DNA from: Perognathus longimembris pacificus
Lineage: Eukaryota; Chordata; Mammalia; Rodentia; Heteromyidae
Reading direction: 5' to 3'
DNA length: 64,000 nt
Assembly: GCF_023159225.1 (NCBI RefSeq)
Contig: NC_063170.1
Coordinates: forward strand, 28,918,301 to 28,982,300
Part shown: piece after piece, positions 32,228 through 42,868 of the stretch
How positions within the stretch are numbered: the first letter of the stretch is position 1
How the letters are laid out: the number at the start of each line of letters is the position of its first letter
The notes under the pieces: model-generated
Databases searched by the model: none
What the model was told of the DNA's origin: nothing
Seen by the model: the letters and a program-made list of their open reading frames with translations, nothing else
Position numbers and translations under genes: made by a program

Positions 32228-33599
32228 GTAGAGCCAGAGTGAAGGACCAGAGTAACTCCATACCATGGCCCCTGCCAATTCCATTTGAGTGAGGATCAAG
32301 GACGGCCTAACAATCATCTGGAAGAATCTACATCTTTACCCTGAGCACCCCTACCATGGTAAAAACAGATGGGACTCCATCACACACAGCTGATTTCTGC
32401 TGGAAAGTGCTTTGAATCTACTGAAACTAAAATTTGGGGGGCACATTCTTGAGTTAACTGGAGTTAACTAGCTCTATTAAGAAAATTGGATATTGTAAGA
32501 GATTTTCAAATAGACAATTCCATGGAACTGATGGCCTGCTGCTAAATCCAACTCATATATGACAGACTGGAGAGTCACTTCCAGGCAATGCCTGGGGTCG
32601 GAGGTGTGTCAAAGTGTATTAGAGTGAGTCCAGATGGATTAGGGTGTGACCTCAGAGAAGGGAGGGAGGTAACTGCCATCAGATGTGTGCCAGTTACCAA
32701 GGTAACTGGGCAGAGATTTAAACTGCTGGGGGCATCTTCATGGAGGCACTTAGAGGCACTGGAAACTGGAGAAATCCACTCTAAAATAGTAACTCATGAT
32801 AGTTGGCTCTGGTCTGTTTTTTTAGGAGCAGCAGTCCCATTAGACTGACCCTTGCCCCATCTTTGTTTTCCCCAACAGCCTGTGGGTGAAGTCACAGTAA
32901 ACTGCCTTGATATAGTTGAGATGAACCGGATTCCACAAACCAGAGGAAAAGAAGATGTAGACAGTTTAAAACTCTAGCAGCAAAGAAGCCCCAGGAAATG
33001 TAAAGAGGAAAGTTAGTATAGAAAGCCTTGGAGAAAGGGATAGAGGAAACAAAATGGTGTCCTCTGGAGAAGAAAAGGATTTGAAAAGTAAGGATTGTCA
33101 ATTGTCACAGAATGTTCAAGTAAGTCGCTGATGGTCTGAGTAAGTAGAAGAGGGCATAAATGGGGATAAGGAAAGACTTTAGAAAGAGAATTGGGAAAGA
33201 CAAGTTATTCCCTTTAGATTAGAAAAAGGAAGACATTCCCTAGAAAGTATGAGTATGTAGCAAATGAGATCAGTATGTCTTAAAATTAGAGCTTATGAGT
33301 AAAGTTGGTATGTAATCAAATTGGCTATAACATAAATAGGGTCAGAATTGGGGCTTCAGTGTACCTGCATCTGCAGGGCTAAGGGACTTGTGTGATGTCA
33401 TCTAAATGCAAACCAGAAAGATCTCATGTGAATATCTGTAACTGCTTGATTCCCCCCGCTGAGGTGGTCTTGCAAAGTAAGTAAAGCTTGGATTTGCTCC
33501 TCATGTGTAGCCTTAGGAAAAGGGTGCTGTTTTTATGCCAATCAATCAGGAGTCATTAGGGCAAGCTTGGCATTTGGTAAAAATACAACAGAAAGCAAA

Positions 33600-33812
33600 A
33601 AGGAGACAACTGGTATCAGCCACTGTTCTCCTGGTCACCGTGGGCAACTCTCCTGACAGTTGTGTTGACAGGCCCTTTGGTTCTACTACTTTGGGCCCTA
33701 ACTATTGGCCCATGCCTTATCTCAATACCAGCCCCTAGAAGTGCAAGCCATTGAAATGGACAGAAGGGAGCCATGATTGGCTCCCAAGGTACCTAAGAGA
33801 AGGGGAAAAAAT
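33600..33812 (+). pseudogene. env: env TM membrane anchor and tail, ERV-E
   Basis: One frame encodes 'LLTVVLTGPLVLLLWALTIG' and then 'PCL', the typical end of a gammaretroviral TM protein. Frames before and after are closed. It is followed by a purine tract (aagagaaggggaaaaa) and the LTR. Confidence 0.75.
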
Positions 33813-34418
33813 GTAGAGCCAGAGTGAAGGACCAGAGTAACTCCATATTGTACTAAGACCCCTTTCTGTACCTGACTGACCTTAAGCCCTAAAGACCATA
33901 AAACGGTCCGGGACAGGGAGTTCTCAGAAAAACCACAAACTCCCATAAGAGTGACCGGCAGAGAAGAAAAACAAGTTTTGGAGTTATGCCAGGACTCCCC
34001 CATCCAGGTGGGGTTTCCAGTATCTAATTAAAAACCTGTAGCTGTGCACGTATCCCCCTTTCTACACCCCTATGGCTTAACCAATCAGTTTTAAGTGTGT
34101 TGGTCCCTTGATCTTACCAGTGACCCTTTCCAGATTTCTTCCTGCCACCAAATGCGCCAAAAATGCTTTAGAATTATTTTTTAATTTTCCCGTGGTGTGT
34201 GTTGATTTGTTAAAAGATGCTATGATGTATGCTAAGTCCCTGCCTTCCCCCCAAAAATGTATAAAACAGCTGGGAGCCCGAGGCTCAGGGCCTCTTAGAG
34301 TCACCAGCGAGCTGAGTGCTCAGAGGACCGACCTACCTCGAAATAAATGCCCTTTTTGCTGCTTGCATTGGTCTTGGTCTCTGGAGGTCTTTCGGGGGAT
34401 CCGAACTTGAGCATTTCA
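33813..34418 (+). repeat. ERV-E 3' LTR
   Basis: TG...CA, about 605 bp, with TATA box 'tataaaa' at 34260-34266 and 'aataaa' at 34342-34347. The spacing of about 80 bp is normal for a gammaretroviral LTR. Confidence 0.85.
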
Positions 34419-34783
34419 ATTCATATATGTCCTTCCTGATGAGGACCTTCAGAAGGGGGGTCAAGGTGTCCCTTGCCGGCCCCGGGCCTTAGAGAGCTAA
34501 GACCTGCATCCAGGTCTCTCTGTCCCAGGCCTACAGATGATTCACCTTCAGATTCAGATGGGCCCACTCAGGTGGCCCCAGAGACAGCCTTTACAGCCAG
34601 TGCACTTTCCAGCGCACTCTTGGAGATGGGCCCACTCAGGCATCCCTATGGCCTTTACAGACAGTGCACTTTCCAGCGCAACTTTACAGGCAGGCCCACT
34701 CAGGCAGGCCCCAGACATACCTCCAGAGGTTCCTTTTCTTCACCTGGGTGTCTTCCCCAACAAAATAATATGGTCAAGGACTC
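34419..34783 (-). mobile_element. ERV-G 5' leader
   Basis: Between primer site and gag. It contains a repeated block, 'cagtgcactttccagcgca', at about 34598 and 34662. No coding frame is recognised. Confidence 0.65.
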
Positions 34784-34801
34784 TTCCCAGCCCATGCACC
34801 A
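34784..34801 (-). promoter_or_regulatory. Primer-binding site, tRNA-Gly type, ERV-G
   Basis: Sense TGGTGCATGGGCTGGGAA differs at two positions from the tRNA-Gly site TGGTGCATTGGCCGGGAA. It lies four bases from the U5 end. Confidence 0.75.
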
Positions 34802-34805
34802 TAAA

Positions 34806-35087
34806 TGTAATGGAGTCAACCCCCCAAAGGGTTCCTGGTTCCTCCTAGAGTCTACCACCTAGTCTCCAGCAAAAAGATGATAAAAGAATGGATTTATTGG
34901 GGAAGTAAAAAGTGAACCGACCAGCCAGAGTCCCAGTTTCAGCTCCCGAGTCTGGGCTGGCTGGTTGGTTCGCCTTTTACTTCCCCAATAAATCCATCCT
35001 TTTATCATCTTTTTGCTGGAGACTGAGTGGTAGACTCTAGGAGCAACCAGGAATCCCCTCCTTGGGGGAGGGGGTGACTCCATTACA
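34806..35087. repeat. Palindromic 5' LTR of ERV-G (U5-R / R-U5)
   Basis: The antisense arm 34806-34934 (TGTAATGG..., inverted 'tttattgggg') is followed by a sense arm 34935-35087 ('ccaataaatcc' ... CCATTACA). A central stretch of about 25 nt is unpaired. No U3 is present. The outer end abuts the target duplication 'ccaag'. Confidence 0.85.
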
Positions 35088-35189
35088 CCAAGCAGTGGCT
35101 TACTGCCTCTGGATGCTCCATCCCTTTTGGCCCAGAAGTGACTTTTCCATTCTGAGGTAAATGCACCTTTGGCATTTCTCTTGGTCCAG

Positions 35190-35385
35190 TGCTGGACTGG
35201 GACTCAGGGCCTGAGTGCTGTCCCTCAGCTCTCCAGCTCAAGGCTAGCACTCTGCCACTTTGAGCTCCAACATAACTCCATTCCCAGCATTCTGCTGGCC
35301 AATTAGAGACAAAGGCTTTCACAGGGACCTTTCTCTGCTCAGGCATGCTGCGAACTGCCGATCATGAATCTGTACAAAAGGCCAC
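35190..35385 (-). mobile_element. Composite SINE shared with ERV-D1 and ERV-D2
   Basis: Same SINE, same orientation and same flanks as 14500-14712 and 53465-53690. Confidence 0.8.
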
Positions 35386-35664
35386 TTTACTCCAATTAAA
35401 GCAACAGATGGACCACCAAGAAGTAGTTTTTAAGCATGATCTTACCTGAAACTTATTCAGGACCAAAGTTACATCTGACAATCTTGTAGGAATTATCTCC
35501 TTCTCTATGGGTGTGGAGGAAACTGTTACAAAAAACTATAGACAAACTAGAGTAGCAATTTAACAATCATCTTGGTAGCCATAATTTTCCTTTATCCAAC
35601 TTAAAACAAACATTTAGGACAAGTATTATTCCAAATCTTATATTTAGAAATCCATTTTTGAGCT

Positions 35665-35846
35665 GGGGATATGGCCTAGTGGCAAGAGTGTTTGCCTTGT
35701 ATAAATGAGGCCCTGGGTTTGATTCCCCAGCACCACATATACAGAAACTGGCCAGAAGTGGCACTGTGGCTGAAGTGGCAGAGAGCTAGCCTTGAGCAAA
35801 AAGAAGCCAGGGACAGTCCAAGCCCCAGGACTGGCAAAAAAAAAGA
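35665..35846 (+). mobile_element. ID-like SINE (5'-altered)
   Basis: A 19-bp target duplication beginning 'agaaatccatttttgag' is at 35646-35664 and 35847-35865. It has a small internal deletion in the body. Confidence 0.92.
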
Positions 35847-36901
35847 AGAAATCCATTTTTGAGCTCTAAAGTCTTTTATTAATCTCTGCTTTAACACTTA
35901 ACTCTAGCTCTCAGGTTGCTCCTTTTCACTTCCAAATTTCTCATCTAGAAATGCATTCTTGATTTCTAAAGCCTTTTAATAACCTCTGACTTTAACACCT
36001 ACACCTCAGCCTTTGCATCTGAAAAACTCTGAAGCCCAGAAGGCACATTGCCTGCTGGCTGCCAGTTTTAATAGAGCCTTTTTTTTTTTTTTTTTACATA
36101 CAGAGTTAATGAGAGTTTTACTTCTATCCCATATATATATATATATATATACATATATATGTATATATATATTTAGAATACTTGCCTGATTATATGTAAC
36201 TTAAGATAGTTAAGAGTCTTTACTATTTTTCTCTTCATATGACTAAGAAACACAATTTTTTTCAGTGATAAACAAACCTTTACATCCAAATTTCTAACAT
36301 TTTCCAAACCTTAATAGTGGAAATAAATTTCAAGTTCCTAATGCCTTTTGCTAAGCCAAATAACTTAATTACAGTGTAAATAGTCTTATGCATTAAGATA
36401 CCCAATTTTTTCAACCACAAATTAAAGAAACATTTTTTAACTGTAGTTCCTCTTTAAAACAATGCAATAATCCTTTAAAACATTTGGAAACACCCAAACT
36501 TGATGACCATTTGAGTCTAAACTTAAATTCACTCAATTTTACATCATACTAACAGTTTTGAACATGTTCACACTCACACATGCACACATACATACACATT
36601 CAAAAGATCTTAAAGCTCACAAAATAAATATTGGCCGTACATTTTCCAATGGCAAGAGGTATTTTTGCCACTCTTACTCCTGCAATACCCAAATTTTAAG
36701 ACCAAAACTTTTAACAAATAATTTTGGCATTCTGAACCTCTTTTACCTCTTTTACCAGGGCTTGATCATTTTAACTAGACATTTTAGTACACCAAGTACT
36801 TTTCTGCTGAAGAAAGCTGGATGGGGTTCCCCTGGAGTTAAACTGAGCCCACCCAGTACTTGACTCTAGTCTTCAGCCCAATTCTGACTAGAGCATTATT
36901 A

Positions 36902-37122
36902 TTATTATTATTATTTTGTTTTTGTTTTTTTGCCAGTCCTTAGCTTTAGACTCAGGACCTGAGCACTGTCCCTGGCTTCTTTTTGCTCAAGGCTAGCACT
37001 CTGCCACTTGAGCCACAGCACCACTTCTGGTTGTTTTCTATATATGTGGTGCTGGGGAATCGAACCCAGGGCTTCATGTATATGAGGCAAGCACTCTTGC
37101 CACTAGGCCATGTTCCCAGCCC
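36902..37122 (-). mobile_element. ID-like SINE
   Basis: Antisense copy with an (ATT)n/poly(T) edge. Target duplication 'agcattatta' at 36892-36901 and 37123-37132. Confidence 0.9.
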
Positions 37123-37909
37123 AGCATTATTAAATTACCAATTTACCTTTTCAGTTGGGGGAAGAAGGTGGTTACCTGAAACTGATCTCTTAGCCCACCG
37201 ACCTCAAGGACAGAACCAGCCAAAACAAAACAGGGCAGAGAAACAGAGACTTTATGCCTTGGATGGCATGTCTGGTGTCAACAAGCTGGCCACTGGAGTG
37301 ATGGAAAGACCACGGGGCCCTGAAAAGTTTCAGGGGGCTCCTCCCCTGTGGAGATTTCCATCCCCTCTGGCAATCAGCCTGCCCAGGCCAGCTGGGGTTT
37401 CTATTTCTTAACTTCAACACTTAAATCCTGCCCTCTTTCCCTACTATCCTTTAACAAAAAGAGAGTAGTAGGCTGAGCCTGTCCTATTTGGTCCATCAAA
37501 CAGAAATAATACACAATCATCAGACACAACAATAACATAGACACACACAAAGACAGACAGAAAATCCCTCCTATCAACCCAAGGCAGAACTTAAACCAGG
37601 ACACCGGCCAAGCCAGTTCATAGGTGCGACCTACCTCGTCCTATCAGAATAATGAGAGGCATACGCCTCTCCAGATTGAGGAGCTCACGCTTCTCCAGAC
37701 GGGACTGGAACATCTTCCAGAATCCCTCCGCTGACCCCTTGCCCACAGCGCATCCTCTCAGGGATGTCAGTCTTACAGGTTTACAGATTTCGGGCCCCAG
37801 ATTCAGAACACAACCACACACAGACAAAACGGACACACTCATTGATCGGTTTTCAACTTTCCGATTCGGAGGTCCTGGGGTTTGGGGATATCTTGGGTGA
37901 GGCCCCACC

Positions 37910-38115
37910 TGAAGTGCCAGGCCGTTGACCCCCCTCCAAAGACTACCAAGGAGCCGATTCCGATGCAAGAACACGAGACTCGTTTATTGCAGCTCGAGCT
38001 GGACTCACAATCTCGGACCTGCGAGCTACAATAAACGACTCCTGTTCTTGCATCGGAATCATCTCCTTGGTGGTCTTGAGTGGGGGGGGGGGGGTGTCAA
38101 TGGCCTGGCACTTCA
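37910..38115. repeat. Palindromic 5' LTR of ERV-B (U5-R / R-U5)
   Basis: The antisense arm 37910-38018 (TGAAGTGCCAGG, inverted 'tttattg') is followed by a sense arm 38019-38115 ('acaataaacgactcctg' ... CCTGGCACTTCA). A loop of about 25 nt is unpaired. No U3 is present. The outer end abuts 'cagg'. Confidence 0.85.
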
Positions 38116-38798
38116 CAGGCAGGCAGGCAGAATTTAGTGAGGCAGAAAGAAAAAGAGAGAGTTCCATCTACCCGAGTGCTCACAGAAGTTATGTAAGTCC
38201 AGTAAAATATCAGGGGTCCAATGTCCCATGAAAGGGCCACATGGAGTTCCAAATTGGGGCCAGATTTGATTGCATGAGGCTTAAGATTGGGCTCAAACTT
38301 GAGCATCTTTCCTGAAGCATTTTAGACTGTCCCCCACTCTTGATGAGTGACCAGTGGAGCTGAACTAGAGCTACCCACCAGCATCCCAGTGGGGCTCTGT
38401 TCAGCTGACTCTGAAATGGAGTCAACTGTGAGGGAATAAACAGCAATGGAGTGTCACTCACAATTGCTGATTCCCTTGACCTAGCACTTGGCTTATGGTC
38501 CCCTGGAGTGGGGCTCAGAACTTGGCACCAAGATTTTGGTCAGTGTGGCCCAGTGGCCTTGGCCTAGTTGCCTTTCAGAAAATCAGATCCGAGCCACCAG
38601 TTAATGGTCAATTACCCTGGTTGGAGGTTCAAATCCATCATTGTCATGGTGGATGGAAGTAGAGCACTTTGTCAGGAGAAAGTTACCTTGGTGGTCCTCT
38701 GGGTGGGCTTAGGACAGAATAGGTCCCTGAGGGCAGCTTGGAACCCTCAAAATGGGGAATCAAATCCACTGGGGAACCTATCCTGGTTTCAGCACCAA
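38116..38798 (-). mobile_element. ERV-P1 leader (right half of the outermost provirus)
   Basis: Reverse-complement match to 24103-24660 of ERV-P2. It includes the tRNA-Phe-like primer site at 38780-38797 (sense TGGTGCTGAAACCAGGAT). Confidence 0.8.
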
Positions 38799-39080
38799 TG
38801 AAAGAATATGTCCCAGCCATCCCAGGGGACCATGTGGAGATAGTCACAGACAGGAGAAGGTTTATAAAGAGGTTTGTTAGTGGGGCCATATCTCCCTTGG
38901 GCATGGTGTCTGCACCTTAATCCAGATAGTGGTCACTTATATAGCTCTGGGTAAGAAGGGTAGTAGGTAGGTCTGAATGGTGAGTGGGAGTGGCCTAATA
39001 TAGCTCTAGGGCAAGAAGTTTAGGTTTGGGTGGATCTGGGGGCTAATGGGAAGAGCTGAGGACCTGAGGAAATGCTAACA
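38799..39080 (-). repeat. ERV-P1 5' LTR
   Basis: 282 bp, the reverse complement of the ERV-P2 LTRs, with an antisense polyadenylation signal region near 38870. The 3' LTR of this copy is not in the window. Confidence 0.85.
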
Positions 39081-39205
39081 GTAGTGAATGTAAGAATTTT
39101 TGTATTCCCTATATGTATGACCTGAAACTCAGAAGTTCCCAGAAGAAAATTTAGGTGAGACACATCAAGACACCAAAATAGGCAATTTTTGTCTTTTCCT
39201 CTTCC

Positions 39206-39400
39206 TTTTTTTTTTTTTTTTTTGTCAGTCATGGGGCTTGAACTCACTGTCCCTGAGCTCTTCAGTCCAAGGCTAACACTCTACTACTTGAGCCACAGCA
39301 CCACTTCCAGTTTTCTGGTGGTTAATTTTTGATAAGAGTCTCAGATCTCAACCTCCTGAGCAGCTAGGATTACAAGTGAGAGCCACCAGTGCCAGCAATA
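39206..39400 (-). mobile_element. Composite SINE
   Basis: Antisense: poly(T), tRNA-like body ('acttgagccacagcacc'), then 7SL-like head ('cctcctgagcagctagga'). Confidence 0.85.
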
Positions 39401-39429
39401 GGCAATTACTTTTAAGATAAGAATTTAAA

Positions 39430-39650
39430 AATATAAGCAACAGCTGGTATCAGCGACTCAAGCCTATAATCCTAGCTACTCTGGGGGCTGAGATCTGAAG
39501 ATTGTGGCTCAAAGGTAGCCCAGACAGGAAAGTCTATGAGACTCTTATCTGCAGTTCATAAACAAAAAGTCAAAGTGGAGCTGTGGGTCAAGTGATAGAA
39601 CTCTAGCCTTGACCAAAATGAGCTCAGGAATAGCACCCAGGCACATGGAA
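39430..39650 (+). mobile_element. Composite SINE, diverged
   Basis: Head 'taatcctagctactctggg' and body 'gagctgtgggtcaagtgatag'. No clean target duplication. Confidence 0.75.
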
Positions 39651-39904
39651 AATCATGCTTGATCTGAGTGCTTGGGTGTCTCTTTGCAGGGCAGCTTTTA
39701 ATCCCTTTTCTCTAGAGCACTCAGGGAGCCCTTCACTAACATCTACTAAGTGCTCTCAGTAACCAAATGCCTTGATTCACAGTCTAGGGTCATAAGTCTG
39801 GTGTTGTCCAAAGATCACCTGAGTGATTTACATAAATGCAGCTTCAACAGCTTTATCCCAGACTTGCTGGTTCTGACATTTCAGGAATCTTCCTTTAATT
39901 TAAG

Positions 39905-40240
39905 CATCTTACCTGTTTTACCAAGTGCATACCAGGCTAACCAAAGATAAGTGCAGATTGTCTGATGCCAGGGGGGCAATCTACCTAAGCCTGGCTGTAA
40001 ACATTGCATCATGGGCCTAATAGAAAAGCCCCCCACTTCCCATGACCTAGTGGCTTTTTCATTAACCACTGCTTCCTTGCTCAGACCTTATAAAAACCTA
40101 GCTCCTGTCCCAGGTCTATACACATTCTCCAAGCCTGCAGGAAGGCTGTATCCCTCGTTGCTCTATCTGAATAAACAGTCCTTGCCTCTAGAAGATTGTG
40201 TCGTGCCAGTTTCCTTCCTTTCTCCTCTATTTTCCTTACA
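39905..40240 (+). repeat. Solo-type LTR (same family as 44625-44972)
   Basis: It shares 'aaagataagtgcagattg', a 'ccttataaaaacc' TATA-like region (40087), 'aataaa' (40171) and the end '...ttccttaca' with the copy at 44625-44972. The left edge is approximate. Confidence 0.65.
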
Positions 40241-40259
40241 GTGTGTGCCCACAAATGTA

Positions 40260-40262
40260 CTT

Positions 40263-40301
<39 letters not shown>

Positions 40302-40334
40302 AAACAAACCAGAAATGGAGCTATGATTCAAGTC

Positions 40335-40377
<43 letters not shown>

Positions 40378-40485
40378 CAAACAAAACAGAAATGGAGCTG
40401 TGATTCAAGTTGTAGAGTGCTCTTCTTCAGGGACAATGCTAATAAAAGGTGTGAGGCCTTGAGATCAAGTCTCAGTGTGGGGGAG
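40260..40485 (+). repeat. (TC)n(AC)n and (CA)n microsatellites in a SINE remnant
   Basis: 40262-40301 is TC then AC repeats and 40338-40376 is CA repeats. Between and after them lie duplicated scraps of the SINE body ('agaaatggagctgtgattca'). Confidence 0.85.
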
Positions 40486-41771
40486 TGGGGAGGAGGAGGA
40501 AAAGGAGACATGTACCTGGGTGCTCTAAGTACAGACCTTTAGAACACTGCACCAAGATCTCTCCCTCTATAAGGGGAGTAAGGGGACTGTTAAGTCAGAA
40601 AAAGAAAAATTAAAAGAGAAAGAAACCAACAATGCTTGCTGATCCCCTCTAGGAGGGTCACCTGCCTCTCAGAGGAACTCCATCCATCCTTTCCCTCATC
40701 AGAAACCTCCAGCTTCCTCTCATGAACTCTTTAGTCTTCCCATTCCAGGACTGGGGCCTCCTACTCACAAGCTCTGGCATTCTATTACTGCTCTGAGAGG
40801 TAGTGAGGTTAGAGTCTCTGCTTAGAATGCTGAGGTCCAACATTGCAAGGACAATTTGGTAAATTAAGAAGACTGAGATAGATTTACATCTGGATCCCAA
40901 ACCTCATGGCAACCTTTGATTTTTTTTTCCTGGAGGAAAAATCCAAGAAATTTTATCCTTACAAACTGCTGCATCTCTACAGATAAAGAATTCTCACAGG
41001 TGAAAGGAGAGGGGCAGATGAAGCCTTTGCTAGGGACCTGACACTTTATCCTTCAATCCAGCATTAGACATTAGGCAGAAGCTTTAAAAAGATTTAACTG
41101 GGTCCATGGACTATTAAAAGTCATGTTCTGGATACTGCCTTGATGGTATAACAATTGAGATCTGGAGGAGGAAAAAAAGAGACAGGGTAAAGAAGAAAAA
41201 CAAGCCAGAGTTTTGGTAGCCACGCTTGGGGATGTGTTCAGAAGACCTAAGACATCCAGGGAGAAGGGTGGCAAGCCAGGAAAGTCTCCCTACCACAAAT
41301 ATGAAAATCCAAGGCATCTTACAAAGGGCTCTTTGGTAGCCCATGTCAGTGCCGGCTCCTCTCTGAAATGGAAGAGGGAGCATGGCATTGGAGACCTGAC
41401 AGCTCTAACTCCTGGTGAGAAAGGCAGCCAGCTAGTCAAGACTCTAGCCACAGCACCCTCAGATTTGGACTGAGTAGGCCAAAACATGCTCTACAGCCCC
41501 CAAGGAGACTTTCCATCTTCCATAAGGAAACTTCAATAATTATGAATGTCCTAGGTTAAGCAAATTCTATTCCTTTTGATTATGGGGCAATTTATCTCTG
41601 TCTATTTCCTTATGGAAGGGAAGTTCTCTTCTCCAGTTCTCACACCATGATTGTAAATGGAGATTAATTTCACCTTTTACTTGCCTAGCCAAATTGGAAA
41701 TGAGAATTTTGCACATAAATTTCTGATCATTCCAAAGTGCCTGACCCTCTGCTTGCCTGGGAATAATGATC
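40486..41771. other. No recognisable feature
   Basis: About 1.3 kb of apparently single-copy sequence. No repeat match inside this window and no convincing exon. The frames are short and unremarkable. Confidence 0.5.
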
Positions 41772-41778
41772 TTTTTTT

Positions 41779-41982
41779 CTTTTTTCTTTTTTTTTTTTTT
41801 TTTTTTGCCAGTCTTGGGGCTTGAACTCAGGGCCTAAGCACTGTCCTTGGCTTCCTTTTGCTTAAGACTAGCATTATACCAGTTGAACCACAGCACCACT
41901 TCTGGCTTTTTCTGTTTATGTGGTGCTGAGGAATCGAACCCAGGGCTTCATGCATGCTACGACTAAGCCACATTCCCAGCCC
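41779..41982 (-). mobile_element. ID-like SINE (older variant)
   Basis: Antisense with poly(T). It ends 'gccacattcccagcc'. Imperfect duplication 'atgatctt' / 'gtgatctt'. Confidence 0.88.
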
Positions 41983-42164
41983 TGAACAAGTGATCTTACA
42001 AACCTTTTCTAATAGATCAGACCTGACTGACAAGCCCCTTCCACAAACTAGGAACCATTAGTATAGAGAAATAGTCATGTACTAAAGAGAGAAACAAAAG
42101 TCATGAATTTTGACCAAGAGAAGGTCATCAAAGTAGTAAAAATTCTTTTTAAATTTTAGCACTA

Positions 42165-42400
42165 AGAAATGGTGCTGTGGCTCAAGTGGTAGAACTTGAG
42201 CTGAAAAGCTCAGGGATAACACCCAGGCCAGAGTTCAAGCCCCATGACTTACAGAAAATAAATAAATAAATAACTTTTAGCACTGAATGCTAGTGGTCAT
42301 GCCAATAATTCTAGCTACCCAAGATGCTGAGACCTGAAGATCCTGGTTCAAAACCAGCCCAGGTAGACAAATCCAAATAGTAAGAACTGTCTTAAAATGT
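42165..42400 (+). mobile_element. SINE body fragment followed by composite SINE head fragment
   Basis: 42165-42262 has the body and a (TAAA)n tail. 42275-42400 has the 7SL-like head ('gctgagacctgaagatcc'). Confidence 0.7.
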
Positions 42401-42419
42401 TTGTTACAAAATAGAAAAA

Positions 42420-42535
42420 GTGAAGAAGACAAACCCCAAAAAGTTTGAGTATGTAGCAGGGGTATGAGAATGTCTTAAAAGATAGAGCTTGAGTAAATTT
42501 GGTATGTAATTAAGTTAGCTGTGATTTGCACTGAA
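42420..42535 (+). mobile_element. Small fragment of ERV-B/E-type internal sequence
   Basis: 'gagtatgtagca' through 'ttggtatgtaat' follows 33250-33325 at most positions. Confidence 0.6.
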
Positions 42536-42618
42536 AACTAGCATCTCATTCTTTATGTCCATCTATAAAAGTAATTTTTTATGCACTATTAAGTTTGTCA
42601 CACAAAACTAAGTGGTGA

Positions 42619-42868
42619 GGGGCTGGGGATATGGCCTAGTGACAAGAGTGCTTGCTTCGTATACATGAGGCCCTGGATTCAATTCCCCAGCACCACATAA
42701 ACAGAAAATGGCCAGAGGTGGCGCTGTGCCTCAAGTGGCAGAGTGCTAGCCTTGAGCAAAAAGAAGCCAGGGACAGTGCTCAGGCCCTGCGTCCAAGCCC
42801 CAGGACTGGCCAAAACAAAAACAAACAAACAAATAATAAAGTGATTCTTTAAAAAAACAAAAAAACAA
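42619..42868 (+). mobile_element. ID-like SINE
   Basis: Target duplication 'aaaactaagtggtga' at 42604-42618 and 42869-42883. Long A-rich tail. Confidence 0.94.

Larger units (their letters stand above)
32228..34418 (+). mobile_element. ERV-E, internally deleted provirus inside ERV-G
   Basis: It is flanked by 'attca' (32223-32227 and 34419-34423). It starts with the first ~37 bp of its LTR (TGTAGAGCCAGAG, repeated at the 3' LTR start near 33815). It then jumps to a 3' internal region homologous to ERV-B/ERV-G. It ends with env TM tail, purine tract and a full 3' LTR. Most of the 5' LTR and all of gag-pol are deleted. It holds the uninterrupted version of the ERV-B sequence into which the L1 inserted. 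Confidence 0.78.
18147..35087 (-). mobile_element. ERV-G provirus, itself interrupted by ERV-P2 and ERV-E
   Basis: It is flanked by 'ccaag' (18142-18146 and 35088-35092). On the minus strand: palindromic 5' LTR, tRNA-Gly-like primer site, leader, gag start, gag, protease, RT, RNase H, integrase, a short env-region remnant and a 3' LTR. It is gammaretrovirus-like by its pol order and motifs. Insertions in it are ERV-E (32228-34418), ERV-P2 (23832-28938) and several SINEs. A further 1.9-kb segment at 30176-32049 is not retroviral. Confidence 0.82.
35088..37909 (-). mobile_element. ERV-B 5' half: spacer, gag-leader remnant, leader and primer site
   Basis: 35088-36870 is the spacer shared with ERV-D1/D2, including the inherited composite SINE (35190-35385) but not the second shared SINE (empty site 35419-35432). 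Frame 37604-37404 carries a hydrophobic leader ('LCVSMLLLCLMIVYYFC') before 'IGQAQPTTLF', a degraded gag start. The primer site at 37890-37907 reads TGGGGCCTCACCCAAGAT in sense, a tRNA-Pro-like site with about five changes. Confidence 0.7.
1539..38115 (-). mobile_element. ERV-B provirus, 36.6 kb as it stands, about 7 kb without its own insertions
   Basis: This is a gammaretrovirus-like provirus on the minus strand. Both outer ends are the U5 terminus: 'TGAAATGCC' at 1539 and '...GGCACTTCA' at 38115. They are flanked by 'cagg' at 1535-1538 and 38116-38119. Its own sequence survives as 1539-4109, 10820-10893, 11594-12361, 17664-18146 and 35088-38115. The gaps are an L1, a solo-type LTR, ERV-D1 and ERV-G. 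Recognisable parts are the 3' LTR, env SU and TM remnants, a noncoding spacer shared with ERV-D1/D2, a gag-start leader, a degenerate tRNA-Pro-like primer site and a palindromic 5' LTR. Wholly defective. Confidence 0.78.
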
